A stretch of 63,830 bases of DNA from Bacteroidota bacterium (lineage in GTDB: Bacteria; Bacteroidota; Bacteroidia; Bacteroidales; F082). The notes under the pieces were generated by a model. The model saw only the letters and a program-made list of their open reading frames with translations. It did not search any database and had not been told where the DNA came from. A program made the translations under genes and the position numbers. Each line of letters starts with the position of its first letter. Position 1 is the first letter of the stretch. This document shows, piece by piece, positions 8,288 to 17,549 of the stretch. The stretch spans positions 1 to 63,830 of the forward strand of contig JABMPH010000418.1 in assembly GCA_013203805.1 (NCBI GenBank), read 5' to 3'.

Positions 8288-9382
8288 ATGAAACGAGTAC
8301 TTGTTGCAACAGGAGGAGGGGATTGCCCAGGATTAAACGCTGTTATTAGAGCTATAGTCCATAGAGCATCAAAAGAAAATGACTGGCAAGTGCTTGGGAG
8401 TATACAGGCATTTAACGGCGTGCTTTGGAATCCGATGGAAATTGTGGAGTTGGATAATAAGAAAGTAGCAGGAATTCATTTTCAAGGAGGAACAATACTG
8501 GAAACCACAAATAAAGGAGGCCCATTTGCCTGGCCTGTTAAAAATAATGAAGGAATATGGTCAACAGATGATCGTTCGGATGAGTTGATCAATCGATTAA
8601 GGCATATGAATATTGATGCTGTAATTAACATCGGTGGTGATGGATCGCAAAGAATATCCCAAAGATTATACGAAAAAGGGCTTAATATAATTGGTGTTCC
8701 AAAAACCATCGATAACGATTTAAGTACTACCGATTCAACATTTGGTTTCCAAACGGCAGTTCAAATAGCAACTGAAGCTGTTGATAAGCTAGTAACTACC
8801 GCTGCCAGTCATAACCGTGTATTTGTACTTGAAGTAATGGGTAGAAATGCTGGTTGGATTGCGTTAAATGCCGCAATTGCAGGTGGTGCAGAAGTTTGTT
8901 TGATCCCCGAAATCCCATATGACATTAATAAAGTCAAAAATGCACTGGAAAAGCGATTTCATAAGGACCGAGGGTTCGCAGTTGTAGTAGTTTCTGAAGG
9001 TGCGTATCCTGAAAATGGCAATGTTGTTATTAAGGAAAACACAGAAATTGGATATGAAAATGTTAAATTAGGTGGTGTTTCCCGACAAGTAATTAAAGAG
9101 TTGGCTGAAGCTGGGTTTAAACACGATATGCGGGAAACAATATTGGGACACTTACAGCGTGGTGGAGTCCCAATAGCCTATGATAGAGTTCTTTCATCTC
9201 AAATGGGGGTAAAGGCAATGGAAATGGCGATTGTTGGTGATTTTGGTAAGATGGTAGCTTATCACCACCCTGATTTTGTTGCGGTTGACCTGAAAGATGC
9301 CATTGCATCTCCAAATTTGGTAACAAAGGATAACGCATTAATAAGTACGGCTCAAGGACTTGGTATATGTTTGGGATACTAA
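8288..9382 (+). CDS. pfkA: 6-phosphofructokinase (PfkA family, Gly104/Lys124-type active site)
   Basis: 364 residues. The P-loop-like GGGDCPGLN is at 9-17, GGDGS at 116-120, and the catalytic PKTIDND at 138-144 with Asp142 as base; MGRNAGWIA and LGHLQRGG follow. The enzyme phosphorylates fructose-6-phosphate in glycolysis. Two positions predict the phosphoryl donor in the family. The residue equivalent to E. coli Gly104 is Gly (119), favouring ATP, while the residue equivalent to Gly124 is Lys (139), as in pyrophosphate-dependent and some actinobacterial ATP enzymes. The donor is therefore ambiguous from sequence, with ATP more likely. The gene has its own promoter and stands alone. Confidence 0.92.
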   Translation: MKRVLVATGGGDCPGLNAVIRAIVHRASKENDWQVLGSIQAFNGVLWNPMEIVELDNKKVAGIHFQGGTILETTNKGGPFAWPVKNNEGIWSTDDRSDELINRLRHMNIDAVINIGGDGSQRISQRLYEKGLNIIGVPKTIDNDLSTTDSTFGFQTAVQIATEAVDKLVTTAASHNRVFVLEVMGRNAGWIALNAAIAGGAEVCLIPEIPYDINKVKNALEKRFHKDRGFAVVVVSEGAYPENGNVVIKENTEIGYENVKLGGVSRQVIKELAEAGFKHDMRETILGHLQRGGVPIAYDRVLSSQMGVKAMEMAIVGDFGKMVAYHHPDFVAVDLKDAIASPNLVTKDNALISTAQGLGICLGY

Positions 9383-9396
9383 AAGATTGTTTATAA

Positions 9397-10899
9397 CTAC
9401 CAATTCAATTCGTGTATTATAAAGTTAGTGGCTTTATAGGATTCAATAACCTGATTTCTGGCAACGTCAGCTTCTACTTTGGTTGCAAAACCGTTTGAAG
9501 TACGATATCCTCTGTCGGCATCAGCCCAGTTTGGAACCTGTTTTACAAGTAATTCATTAAACTTATAGTTTAGATCGTATCGACGGTTTTGAAGATGTAC
9601 ATTACTTACATACATATGATATGCATTATTATCTCCACCTTCCGGATCGCAATAACACGATGAAAATACGTAATAATAAAACGGACCAACTTTGTCATCT
9701 GGCATAGGAGAGTTGATAAAAATATTATTGGTTTCTTCTGCTTTTGGTGGATCGGATGTATTGGTGTAAATATCTCCAATAAAATCATAACAAATGGTTA
9801 TTCCGGCAATAAGAATATCCAGGTCACCATCCTTGTCATAATCACCCCACTTAGCTTTTCCCTCAGCAACTCCGGGTAAACCGGCCATAATATTTTCAAA
9901 CTCAAATCCTTGTTTGTTTTCATAAACAATACTATATGGTCGTTCCAGAGATTCACCTGTCATAACAATATCAAGATCGTTATCAAGATCATAATCACCT
10001 AAATCAATGCTGCATCCTCGGAGTGGCCTTATAGTTACTGCCTCTTCACTAAAAAAAGTACCTCCATGATTTTTATAAATCATACAAACAGGATAACCGG
10101 TAACATCCTCACCACTAACTATAAAATCAATATAATTATCATTATCGAGATCGCCCCAGGCCCCGGCACTATTTTTAAGAGGAATAAATTGTTGTACTAC
10201 TCTGCCGTAGTATCCATTTATATTGCCATAAACTGCAGTAATAGGCTTTGAACCACTATTTCCAGTTATAAGAATATCAAGATCTTTATCGTTATCATAA
10301 TCACCCCAAGTGGCATTGCCATAATAAATACCCGGTATTCCAGGATCAGTTTGAGTAAATATTCCTTTATCGTTTCGATATATATATGTTGATAACTGGT
10401 TATTAAACTGTTTCCCTGTTGCAAGAATATCAAGATCCTCGTCATTATCATAGTCGCCCCACTCAACAGACCCATCTGTAACTGGAACAAATATTTCCTT
10501 TATTGGAGTAAATTTTTGACCACCATCGTTTCTGTACAATCTCATTATTAGATTATTGTCAGCAGTTAAACCGGTAACAATTATGTCGTCATCGCCATCG
10601 CCATCATAATCAGCAGCGGCAGCATCACCACGAAATAGAGCAGGAAGTACATTTGAGACACCTTTGAACCGATTCTTATTGTAATATGTGTTGGTTTGTG
10701 AAATAACCTTATGTGCATCATTTTGATAATAATCACCAGCCAAATATGCCTTTAGATTATTCTCTTCACCATAGCTAATCCATGTGGTTACTGGCTGCAT
10801 AACTCCAACAAAATCTGTTTGAGCTTTATTGAATAGCTGTGCCATCAAACTTAATTGACTTATTAATAGGATTATTGAGAGTAATATGGTTTTCCTCAT
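9397..10899 (-). CDS. Secreted VCBS/FG-GAP repeat protein
   Basis: The ATG at 10897-10899 is preferred over an upstream in-frame start 72 bases earlier because it begins a clean signal peptide (MRKTILLSIILLISQLSLMA, then Gln). The mature protein, about 480 residues, has at least six FG-GAP/VCBS repeats between residues 80 and 370, each with the calcium-loop signature DYDGDGDDDI, DYDNDEDLDI, DLDNDNYIDF or similar. Such repeats form a beta-propeller that binds calcium. The last 120 residues are unrelated and include a CYCDPEGGDNN segment. No T9SS sorting domain is visible. It is last in a minus-strand run after the barrel protein and DPP-IV. Function is unknown; surface binding is an inference. 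Confidence 0.8.
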   Translation of the reverse strand: MRKTILLSIILLISQLSLMAQLFNKAQTDFVGVMQPVTTWISYGEENNLKAYLAGDYYQNDAHKVISQTNTYYNKNRFKGVSNVLPALFRGDAAAADYDGDGDDDIIVTGLTADNNLIMRLYRNDGGQKFTPIKEIFVPVTDGSVEWGDYDNDEDLDILATGKQFNNQLSTYIYRNDKGIFTQTDPGIPGIYYGNATWGDYDNDKDLDILITGNSGSKPITAVYGNINGYYGRVVQQFIPLKNSAGAWGDLDNDNYIDFIVSGEDVTGYPVCMIYKNHGGTFFSEEAVTIRPLRGCSIDLGDYDLDNDLDIVMTGESLERPYSIVYENKQGFEFENIMAGLPGVAEGKAKWGDYDKDGDLDILIAGITICYDFIGDIYTNTSDPPKAEETNNIFINSPMPDDKVGPFYYYVFSSCYCDPEGGDNNAYHMYVSNVHLQNRRYDLNYKFNELLVKQVPNWADADRGYRTSNGFATKVEADVARNQVIESYKATNFIIHELNW

Positions 10900-10992
10900 A
10901 ACTAAAGTTGAAAAAATAATGCCTAAAAGTAATAACAATTTTATAAATAGCCGAAGTGTAGTTGAAATCAAGATTAAAAATGATGCTATGAG

Positions 10993-12255
10993 CTAGAAGA
11001 ATCTGTACGCTAGAAAAATATAGTATCGTTTTGTTGTGGATACTAAATCAGAGTACATCGACATACCATTACCAACCTCATATCGAATTGTTGCCGAAAA
11101 CCTATTGTAACTGCAGCCAATATCAAATAATAAACTCTGCTCATGATTCCTACTTCTTTCTATTGCATTAAAATACTCTACTGTTTCCTTATCATAAAAC
11201 ACACTTGTTTTCTTTTTTTTATTAATATGTGAAATTGCAAGCCCATTCGAAAATCCTAAATCAAAAAATATTGTAGTACTACCAACAGGCAGATTATATC
11301 GTAGCATATTATTCAATTTCAGATATGTATATGCTATTTCTGTTTCATAGTTAATATATCTGTTCTCATGAATAAAATCTTGATAGTTATTACTATAACT
11401 AAATGTGGCAACCATTAATTCATTATTAATTGACCATCGGCCTAAGTTTCTGGGTAGAAATATATTACCTGCAATACCTATTGCAATATTTGTTGACAAA
11501 GGGAAATCAGCTTTAGTTAATTCTTCGTAACCCTCTCCTTCAAATTTCAATTTTGTAAGAGAAATACCAGCAAATGCACCTAAGTCAACTTTTACTTTTG
11601 GTTTCTCCTTTTGATAATCGAAGGTAGTGTTAGTACACTCGTAGTAATAATTAAAGGATTTTACCAAGCTTTTTAAAGTATATGTGGATTTTGACAGAAC
11701 CTGATTTATTGACTTGCAATTTTTTAAATAGAGCATTAATTGCCCAATGTATTTATTATTTGAAACAGGGTATTTACTACCATTTTCTTCTACAAGATAG
11801 CGATTATGCACTAGGCGTACATACTTATTATTTTGCGTTATGTAAAAACTTTCTTTCCCTCTTACATCTAACAAATAATATAACCCTTTTTCACCTGTAA
11901 TTAGGGCTCTTAAAAAAACAGTGTCAATTATCAATTCTACCTCAGTAGTAAGTCTTAGTTGGCTGGTTTTATGTGGACTAAGATCAATATCAACGATAGC
12001 ACTTTTGTATATTTCATCCGAAGCCCCAAACTCAGATATACCTGGTGGATAATAGAATTTTCCCTTTTCTGTTTCGGTTTTTTTGAATAATACCTTTTTA
12101 GGATTTAATTTCCATTCTTTAAAATCTATATATCCTACTACGGTATCATTAGTTAATGTAATAATGTATCCGGGGACTACTGTTGATTTTCCGTAAGAAT
12201 TGTTACCAATAACAAAAAACAGTAGTACCAATAAAAACTTGCTTGTTTTGTTCAT
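10993..12255 (-). CDS. Predicted outer-membrane beta-barrel protein of unknown function
   Basis: 420 residues with an N-terminal signal peptide (MNKTSKFLLVLLFFVIGNNSYG). The first 200 residues are a soluble domain opening with VVPGYIITLTNDTVVGYID, a start seen often in Bacteroidota proteins of unknown function. The second half consists of alternating hydrophobic strands and ends in the aromatic RYYIFLAYRFF, a typical barrel C-terminus. It lies 8 bases downstream of the DPP-IV gene, so the two are probably co-transcribed. No enzymatic motif is seen. Confidence 0.65.
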   Translation of the reverse strand: MNKTSKFLLVLLFFVIGNNSYGKSTVVPGYIITLTNDTVVGYIDFKEWKLNPKKVLFKKTETEKGKFYYPPGISEFGASDEIYKSAIVDIDLSPHKTSQLRLTTEVELIIDTVFLRALITGEKGLYYLLDVRGKESFYITQNNKYVRLVHNRYLVEENGSKYPVSNNKYIGQLMLYLKNCKSINQVLSKSTYTLKSLVKSFNYYYECTNTTFDYQKEKPKVKVDLGAFAGISLTKLKFEGEGYEELTKADFPLSTNIAIGIAGNIFLPRNLGRWSINNELMVATFSYSNNYQDFIHENRYINYETEIAYTYLKLNNMLRYNLPVGSTTIFFDLGFSNGLAISHINKKKKTSVFYDKETVEYFNAIERSRNHEQSLLFDIGCSYNRFSATIRYEVGNGMSMYSDLVSTTKRYYIFLAYRFF

Positions 12256-12263
12256 ATTAAATA

Positions 12264-14405
12264 TTATTTCAAGTAATCGTTAAAATAAGAAGTTATCTTT
12301 TTATATAAATGCGCACGGTTCATTCCACTCATATTGTGGCCATGTCCGGGATAAACGAAATAGTCAATGTCTTTATCTTTATCAATGGCATGCTTAATAA
12401 ATTGAAGACTTTGTTGCCAAACAACTGTAGGATCATTTGTGCCATGAATTATTAAAAGCTTTCCTTCAAGCTTATCTACCTTTTTTAGTAAGTTGGCATT
12501 ATCATAACCTTCAGGATTTTCCTCGGGTGTATCCATGTATCTTTCACCGTACATAACCTCATAATACTTCCAATCGATTACCGGACCACCGGCAACACCA
12601 ACCTTAAATACTCCCGGATTATCTAACATTAAACTGATGGTCATAAAACCTCCGTAACTCCATCCATCCACTCCTATTCTATCAGAATCAACATATGGCA
12701 AGGTCTTTAAATAATTAACACCAACCATCTGGTCTTTCACTTCATTGTTGCCAATATTTCTGTGAATTGACTGTTCGAAATCACGACCACGATTTGCTGT
12801 ACCTCTATTGTCGAGAGTGAATACTACATAACCTTGCTGGGCAAGGTAATTCAAGAAAAGACCAGCTCCCCCTAACCATGAGTCGGTAATAAGCTGGGCA
12901 TGGGGTCCACCATAAACGTAGACAATTACAGGATATTTCTTTGTGCTATCAAAATCAATGGGTTTAATTAATCTGCAAAACAGATCATCTCCGGCATCTG
13001 ATTTCAATTTAAATATTGACATGTGTCCTATATTATAATCTGCCAATGGCAGTTTGTCCTCTTTTATAACCCTAATGGTTTTACCCTTGTTATCAAGTAG
13101 TTTATACTTGCGACTTATTTCAGTATTGCTACATATATCAATTATATATTTACCTGTTTTACTTACCAATGCAGTATGGGTGCCATGGTCGGGACTTATA
13201 CGCACTATTTTATCAGATTCCAGTTTTAATGAATATATATTTTGTTCAAGAGGGCTTTCTTTTGTTGCTTTTAACCACAGTTTATCGTCGTCATATAAAC
13301 CCATAAAATCTGTAACAACCCAATCTCCTTTTGTAAGTTGACCGATAAAATCACCTTTTGTATTGTAGAGATAGAGGTGATTCCAACCATCTCGCTCACT
13401 TTGCCATATAAAATGATCGTTTCTGTTTGGCAAAAAGTATAATGGATGTTCGGGTTCAACGTATTTTGGATTTTTTTCCTCAAAAAGTTGTGCTATAAAT
13501 TCACCCGTAAAGGCATCGTATTTATTTAGTTTAAGATGATTTTGTTCACGATTTAGAACAGCGATATAGATATACTTACTTTCAGGTCCCCATGTTACAG
13601 ATGTTAGATATTGATCAGCGGGTTCTCCTGTATTCATAGTTACAGTTTTACCCGTTTCCAGATTATAAACACCTAGAGTAACGTGATGACTTGTCATTCC
13701 TGCCATGGGGTATTTTGTATTTTCAACTTCGGCAATGCGTGTATCAATATTCACTAATGGGTAATCAGTTACCATAGATTCATCTTTACGATAGAATGCC
13801 AAATTTTTAGAATCAGGTGACCAGTATGTACCTTTTTCAATTCCAAATTCAACCCGATGAACAGTTTGTCCGTTTACAATTTCCTTGTCATCATCAAAAG
13901 TTACCTGCCTTACTTTTCCATCTATCGAGATAAATAAATTATTTGCCACCGTATAAGCAATAAAACGAGTATCGTCTTCAAAGTCAATGTTTTCGGCAGT
14001 ATCTGGAATGCTATTTATCCACTGAAGTTTATTTGTAACAAAGTTATAATCGAAATAATTATTCTTTGATTTAAATCTACATTGATTATCCGAATAAAAA
14101 TCTAATCGAGGCAATCTGTGGATTGAGTCGTAATTATTTTCATTTATGCCCTTATTCAGCATATCAATATCTAGTAACAATGTTTCGGTGCCATTTTTAG
14201 CACCAACCTTATATATAGCTTCATCTTTGGCAAATGCATAATAGTTTGTGCCTCCAATCCACTGAAGCTGTGATACTGAAGCGGGATATAATTCTCTATT
14301 GGCATAAATTGCATCCTCAGGGGTAAGCAATTTTTCCTGAGCTAGCGAAAATGTACTACCTGTTATCAGGATAATAAAAAGTAAAACTTTTGAATATTTA
14401 TTCAT
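12264..14405 (-). CDS. Dipeptidyl-peptidase IV, serine peptidase family S9B
   Basis: The start at 14405 gives 713 residues and a signal peptide (MNKYSKVLLFIILITGSTFSLA, then Gln). The alternative ATG at 14435 would overlap the preceding gene and extend beyond the hydrophobic core. Residues 25 to about 480 form the DPP-IV-type beta-propeller with the EE-like exopeptidase motif region (HRVEFGIEKGTYWSPD). The alpha/beta hydrolase domain carries GWSYGGF (Ser about 583), GTNDPTV (Asp about 658) and GHGHN (His about 688), spaced as in Porphyromonas DPP-IV. It removes Xaa-Pro or Xaa-Ala dipeptides in the periplasm for peptide uptake. The gene sits in a minus-strand run with a frameshifted secreted protein upstream and a barrel protein downstream. 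Confidence 0.93.
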   Translation of the reverse strand: MNKYSKVLLFIILITGSTFSLAQEKLLTPEDAIYANRELYPASVSQLQWIGGTNYYAFAKDEAIYKVGAKNGTETLLLDIDMLNKGINENNYDSIHRLPRLDFYSDNQCRFKSKNNYFDYNFVTNKLQWINSIPDTAENIDFEDDTRFIAYTVANNLFISIDGKVRQVTFDDDKEIVNGQTVHRVEFGIEKGTYWSPDSKNLAFYRKDESMVTDYPLVNIDTRIAEVENTKYPMAGMTSHHVTLGVYNLETGKTVTMNTGEPADQYLTSVTWGPESKYIYIAVLNREQNHLKLNKYDAFTGEFIAQLFEEKNPKYVEPEHPLYFLPNRNDHFIWQSERDGWNHLYLYNTKGDFIGQLTKGDWVVTDFMGLYDDDKLWLKATKESPLEQNIYSLKLESDKIVRISPDHGTHTALVSKTGKYIIDICSNTEISRKYKLLDNKGKTIRVIKEDKLPLADYNIGHMSIFKLKSDAGDDLFCRLIKPIDFDSTKKYPVIVYVYGGPHAQLITDSWLGGAGLFLNYLAQQGYVVFTLDNRGTANRGRDFEQSIHRNIGNNEVKDQMVGVNYLKTLPYVDSDRIGVDGWSYGGFMTISLMLDNPGVFKVGVAGGPVIDWKYYEVMYGERYMDTPEENPEGYDNANLLKKVDKLEGKLLIIHGTNDPTVVWQQSLQFIKHAIDKDKDIDYFVYPGHGHNMSGMNRAHLYKKITSYFNDYLK

Positions 14406-14412
14406 TATTGAA

Positions 14413-15017
14413 TTATTTGGTTTTTGATTTTTCAACTAAAAATTTGAAGTCTGATAAAAAATTACTCTTTCTATCATTTAGATAAATATAAAAATTATCG
14501 GGCAGTTCGATGGGGACTTCAACCGTTGTATAATTCCACCAACCGTTATTAACGGGGTTTTGAGGGAATTGGTATGGTAGACTATATTCCCACAGTTTGC
14601 CTTTGTCGTCCATACCCCGAATAATAATAAAAAACCACTGGAAGTTGGCTCGTTCAGTGTCGTAGCGAGTTAGATAAACCTGAATTTGCCCCCCGGCGGA
14701 TGAACTTTGTATTTTTTTAATATTTTCTTCAAGCACCTCTGGCTTCCATTTTTCAACTTCTGCTACTTTCGAAAATCACTTTCAATTGATTCCATATTTT
14801 TATAGGCTATAGCAGTTATGGGCGAATAATTATAAGTGGCTGGATTATTGGGCAGTTGCCCAAATATTTTTGTTATATCGTATCCATAAAAAGTTCTTGT
14901 TTCATCATCTTGCCAGGTACGTGAATAAAGTTGTGGGTCAATGTCTTGTGAAACAAGTGTTGTCGAGAAAAAAAAAGTAATAACTGTAAACAGAAAAAGA
15001 TAAGACTTTGTTTTCAT
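14413..15017 (-). pseudogene. Secreted hypothetical protein split by a frameshift
   Basis: Two adjacent minus-strand frames form one protein of about 200 residues if a single base is restored. The first (15017 to 14763, 84 residues) has a signal peptide (MKTKSYLFLFTVITFFFSTTLVS, then Gln) and ends ...ESIESDFRK-stop. The second frame is open from just after a TGA at about 14777 and continues as VAEVEKWKPEVLEENIKK and so on to 14413. The overlap lets ...SDFRK run directly into VAEVEKW after one base is added near 14764. Downstream content includes YLTRYDTERANFQWFF and a WWNYTTVEVPIELPDNFYIYL strand region. It is seven bases ahead of DPP-IV. It could be a true pseudogene, a sequencing error or two translated pieces. 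Family unknown. Confidence 0.65.
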
Positions 15018-15079
15018 TTTAGTAGGATTATATTTATAGAAATTGATAGATGTTTCTCTTTTTAATACTAAATTGAATT

Positions 15080-15808
15080 TTAATTAAATGAAGCTACAAT
15101 ATCGGTGAAATCGTAGATCAGATTAGGGTCTTCTTCGAAACGATTACCAACCACAATAATATCAGCTCCAGCTTCAATAACACTTTTTGCTTTTTCAGGG
15201 GTACGAATACCACCTCCAATGATCAATGGAATTTCAATTGATCCCTTTACAAAGCTAATCATTTCTTCGGGAACAGTTTGTGAAGCACCACTTCCGGCAT
15301 CCATAAATATGGTTCTCAGCCCCAACATTTCTCCTGCCATCGCAGTACAAGCTGCGATATCCTTTTTGTTGTTTGGTATGGGAAAAGAATTACTCATATA
15401 TGTTACTGAAGTTGGCTTGCCACTATCAATGAGCATATAGCCTGTTGGGATTGTTTCCAATCCGCTAAGTTTTATATATGGTGCTGATAGCACATGCATC
15501 CCAATAAGCATATCGGGGTTTCGGCCTGATATTAATGACAGAAACAACATAGCATCTGCGTTTCTGCTTATCTGATATGAGCTACCAGGGAATAGAATTA
15601 CTGGAATATCAGTGTTTTCTTTTATTGTTCTTATACAGTGAAATAGTGAATCGCTGGTCATAAGGCTCCCACCAACAAAAATAAAATCCACATCTGCCTT
15701 TTGGGCAATTATTGCAGTTTCAACCAATTGCTCCGGATTAAGCTTATCAGGGTCAATAAGTACTGCTAATTGTTTTTTTTGTTTACTAAATAGGTCAATT
15801 ATTTTCAT
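15080..15808 (-). CDS. Geranylgeranylglyceryl phosphate synthase family protein (group II GGGPS/PcrB-like)
   Basis: 242 residues, a TIM-barrel prenyltransferase of normal length. Family landmarks are LIDPDKL near residue 18, FIFVGGSLM at about 43-51, FPGSSYQISRNADAMLFLSLISGRNP at about 73-98 (read as separate short motifs FPGSSYQIS and SLISGRNP), GYMLIDSGK, YMDAGSG-like FMDAGSGA, and the phosphate-binding IIGGGIRTPEKA and VGNRFEE near the C-terminus. The family joins a polyprenyl diphosphate to sn-glycerol-1-phosphate, forming the archaeal-type ether bond. Bacteroidota encode group II members whose physiological product is poorly known. No G1P dehydrogenase or DGGGP synthase gene is nearby. 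Confidence 0.88.
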   Translation of the reverse strand: MKIIDLFSKQKKQLAVLIDPDKLNPEQLVETAIIAQKADVDFIFVGGSLMTSDSLFHCIRTIKENTDIPVILFPGSSYQISRNADAMLFLSLISGRNPDMLIGMHVLSAPYIKLSGLETIPTGYMLIDSGKPTSVTYMSNSFPIPNNKKDIAACTAMAGEMLGLRTIFMDAGSGASQTVPEEMISFVKGSIEIPLIIGGGIRTPEKAKSVIEAGADIIVVGNRFEEDPNLIYDFTDIVASFN

Positions 15809-16094
15809 TTATTTGAAGCTTTTCTTAGGATTCAACATTACCATTTAATTATTAGAAGTAGCATAATGATAATTAGTTAGTAATATATGGTACTCAACAA
15901 AAGTAATAAAATATTAGTGTATTTGTTTCACCAATCTCTCACAAGAATTTAACAACAATTGAGCATTGGGGATGTTTCAGTCATTCAATACTTTGAGTTA
16001 TTTCCAGGCACAAAATAACTTATGAGTCAGGCTCTATTATTAAATTCCGTATTAATTAAGTATTGCCAGTTATGTTTTTATAATTACTTTTAAT

Positions 16095-16214
16095 CTACAC
16101 TAGTATCTGTGATAAATAAATACCCATACCTATTGCCCCTACAATTATCCAAAAAGTAACCATTGGAGGTAACTTATCGGTTTCAGGATTATAATCAAAA
16201 TCACTTTCAGGCAT
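16095..16214 (-). CDS. Possible small membrane protein, 39 residues
   Basis: An ATG at 16212-16214 opens a 39-codon frame ending in TAG at 16095. The product starts MPESDFDYNPETDKLPP, an acidic hydrophilic head, and continues as a single hydrophobic helix rich in Gly and Ile up to LSQILV. It begins 4 bases after the stop of the SPOR barrel gene on the same strand, a spacing typical of translational coupling. The charged-head/helix design argues for a real small protein rather than chance. No family is recognised and there is no Shine-Dalgarno sequence, as usual in this phylum. Confidence 0.5.
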   Translation of the reverse strand: MPESDFDYNPETDKLPPMVTFWIIVGAIGMGIYLSQILV

Positions 16215-16218
16215 AACT

Positions 16219-17445
16219 TTATTGTTGTGGAAGTTTATTTAACCTTTGTCCATCTCTAAAAGCAACTACGAATGCATCGCTGATGCCGTTATAACTTCTG
16301 ATATAATTTCTTTTTTCGCGAGCCTGTTCATATGTATTAAACGAACCTATGGTGTAAATATAAAATCCGTTATAGGTATTTTCCTTTATTTCATTTAAAG
16401 GAATATTATATGTATTGCTAAGATGCTGTCTTGATATTTTATTACCATATTTTGCTCTGATTTGAACTCTATATTCAAACTCAGGCACAACAACAACCTT
16501 CTCAAAAACCTGAATTTCAACAGGAATTTCTTCAATAATTTTGTCTTTAACAGGAGGTATTACAGGTATTGTTACTATTGTTGGTTCAATAACAAGAGCA
16601 TCTACTTTTGGGGGCTCAAGTGGTTTCGAATAGTCATAATCATATTCAGTTTGATTAATCGTATTATTCTTTTTTTGTGGTTTGAAATAACTATATTCTT
16701 CATTCTTTTTCTCTTTGGAAGAGGACCTCTTTCCTCCAAACTTATACGAAATCCCAAACGAAGTATAATTATAAATATCATATTTAAAGCCGCTTGTTCT
16801 ACCATCAAGCTCATCCGTATTCAAAACTCTATTAGCAGATTCAAGGTTAATATTTACTCTGTCACTTACTCTAAAGTCTAATCCAAGTCCGCCAATGAGC
16901 ATTCCCTGCAGAGTTCGTCCCCCGAAGCTTTTACCACTACCATATCCTACTTTTCTTACTACCTTTTTGGTTGTTAGATCTTTAAGCTCTGTATTAAAGT
17001 TAGTAAATCCTATTCCTAGAATAACATAAGCATCCCAAAATTGCTTTGCCTTATACTTCTGTATAATATTACGAACACTTAGTGATGCATTAAGATTAAA
17101 CTCAATATAGTTTGCTTCGAAAAATAAATTCGAACTTCTTCTTGTTCCTGCCAGTTTACCATAAAGAAATTGCCCTCTTATACCAATTACAGGGCTTACC
17201 TGCTTTACAAGCATCAATCCACCACCAAATCTCCACTCGTTTTCATTATTTGAAACAGGTGCAATTTGATATTGTTTAATGTCGCCGAAAAATAAGCTGG
17301 TACCACCATTTGCATTAATTTGCCAATATGATCTGAAACTGCTAGTTTTATTATATGATTGTGAAACTACATTAGCAGATAGAAATATAAAGAAAACAAT
17401 TAAAAAAAATGGACGCTTTAACAAAGACGGCTTCTTGTAGTACAT
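16219..17445 (-). CDS. Outer-membrane beta-barrel protein with C-terminal SPOR domain
   Basis: The ATG at 17445 (408 residues) is preferred to a GTG three codons upstream. A signal peptide ends ...LSANVVS followed by Gln. Residues 30-230 show barrel-type strands (GGTSLFFGDIKQY, FGGGLMLVKQVSPVIGIRGQF, YTSFGISYKFGG). A low-complexity linker rich in Lys, Asn, Pro and Val follows (about 235-320). The last 80 residues are a SPOR domain: YRVQIRAKYGNKIS, GFYIYTIGSFNTYEQAREKR, SYNGISDAFVVAF. SPOR domains bind glycan strands of peptidoglycan lacking stem peptides, so the protein may tether the outer membrane to the wall. It precedes the 39-residue candidate gene. Confidence 0.8.
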   Translation of the reverse strand: MYYKKPSLLKRPFFLIVFFIFLSANVVSQSYNKTSSFRSYWQINANGGTSLFFGDIKQYQIAPVSNNENEWRFGGGLMLVKQVSPVIGIRGQFLYGKLAGTRRSSNLFFEANYIEFNLNASLSVRNIIQKYKAKQFWDAYVILGIGFTNFNTELKDLTTKKVVRKVGYGSGKSFGGRTLQGMLIGGLGLDFRVSDRVNINLESANRVLNTDELDGRTSGFKYDIYNYTSFGISYKFGGKRSSSKEKKNEEYSYFKPQKKNNTINQTEYDYDYSKPLEPPKVDALVIEPTIVTIPVIPPVKDKIIEEIPVEIQVFEKVVVVPEFEYRVQIRAKYGNKISRQHLSNTYNIPLNEIKENTYNGFYIYTIGSFNTYEQAREKRNYIRSYNGISDAFVVAFRDGQRLNKLPQQ

Positions 17446-17549
17446 GATTATCACGTATTAGGTTCGTATACAGAATCTATCTACTATAATAACAGATAGT
17501 ATAATTGACCTTAAAAATATACAATAATCCTACGTATAAAGGCAGTGTT

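Noticed and set aside
16462-16881. Long antisense frame opposite the SPOR barrel gene
   Set aside because: It lies wholly inside a well-supported gene and has a low-complexity Phe/Asn/Arg composition typical of antisense shadow.
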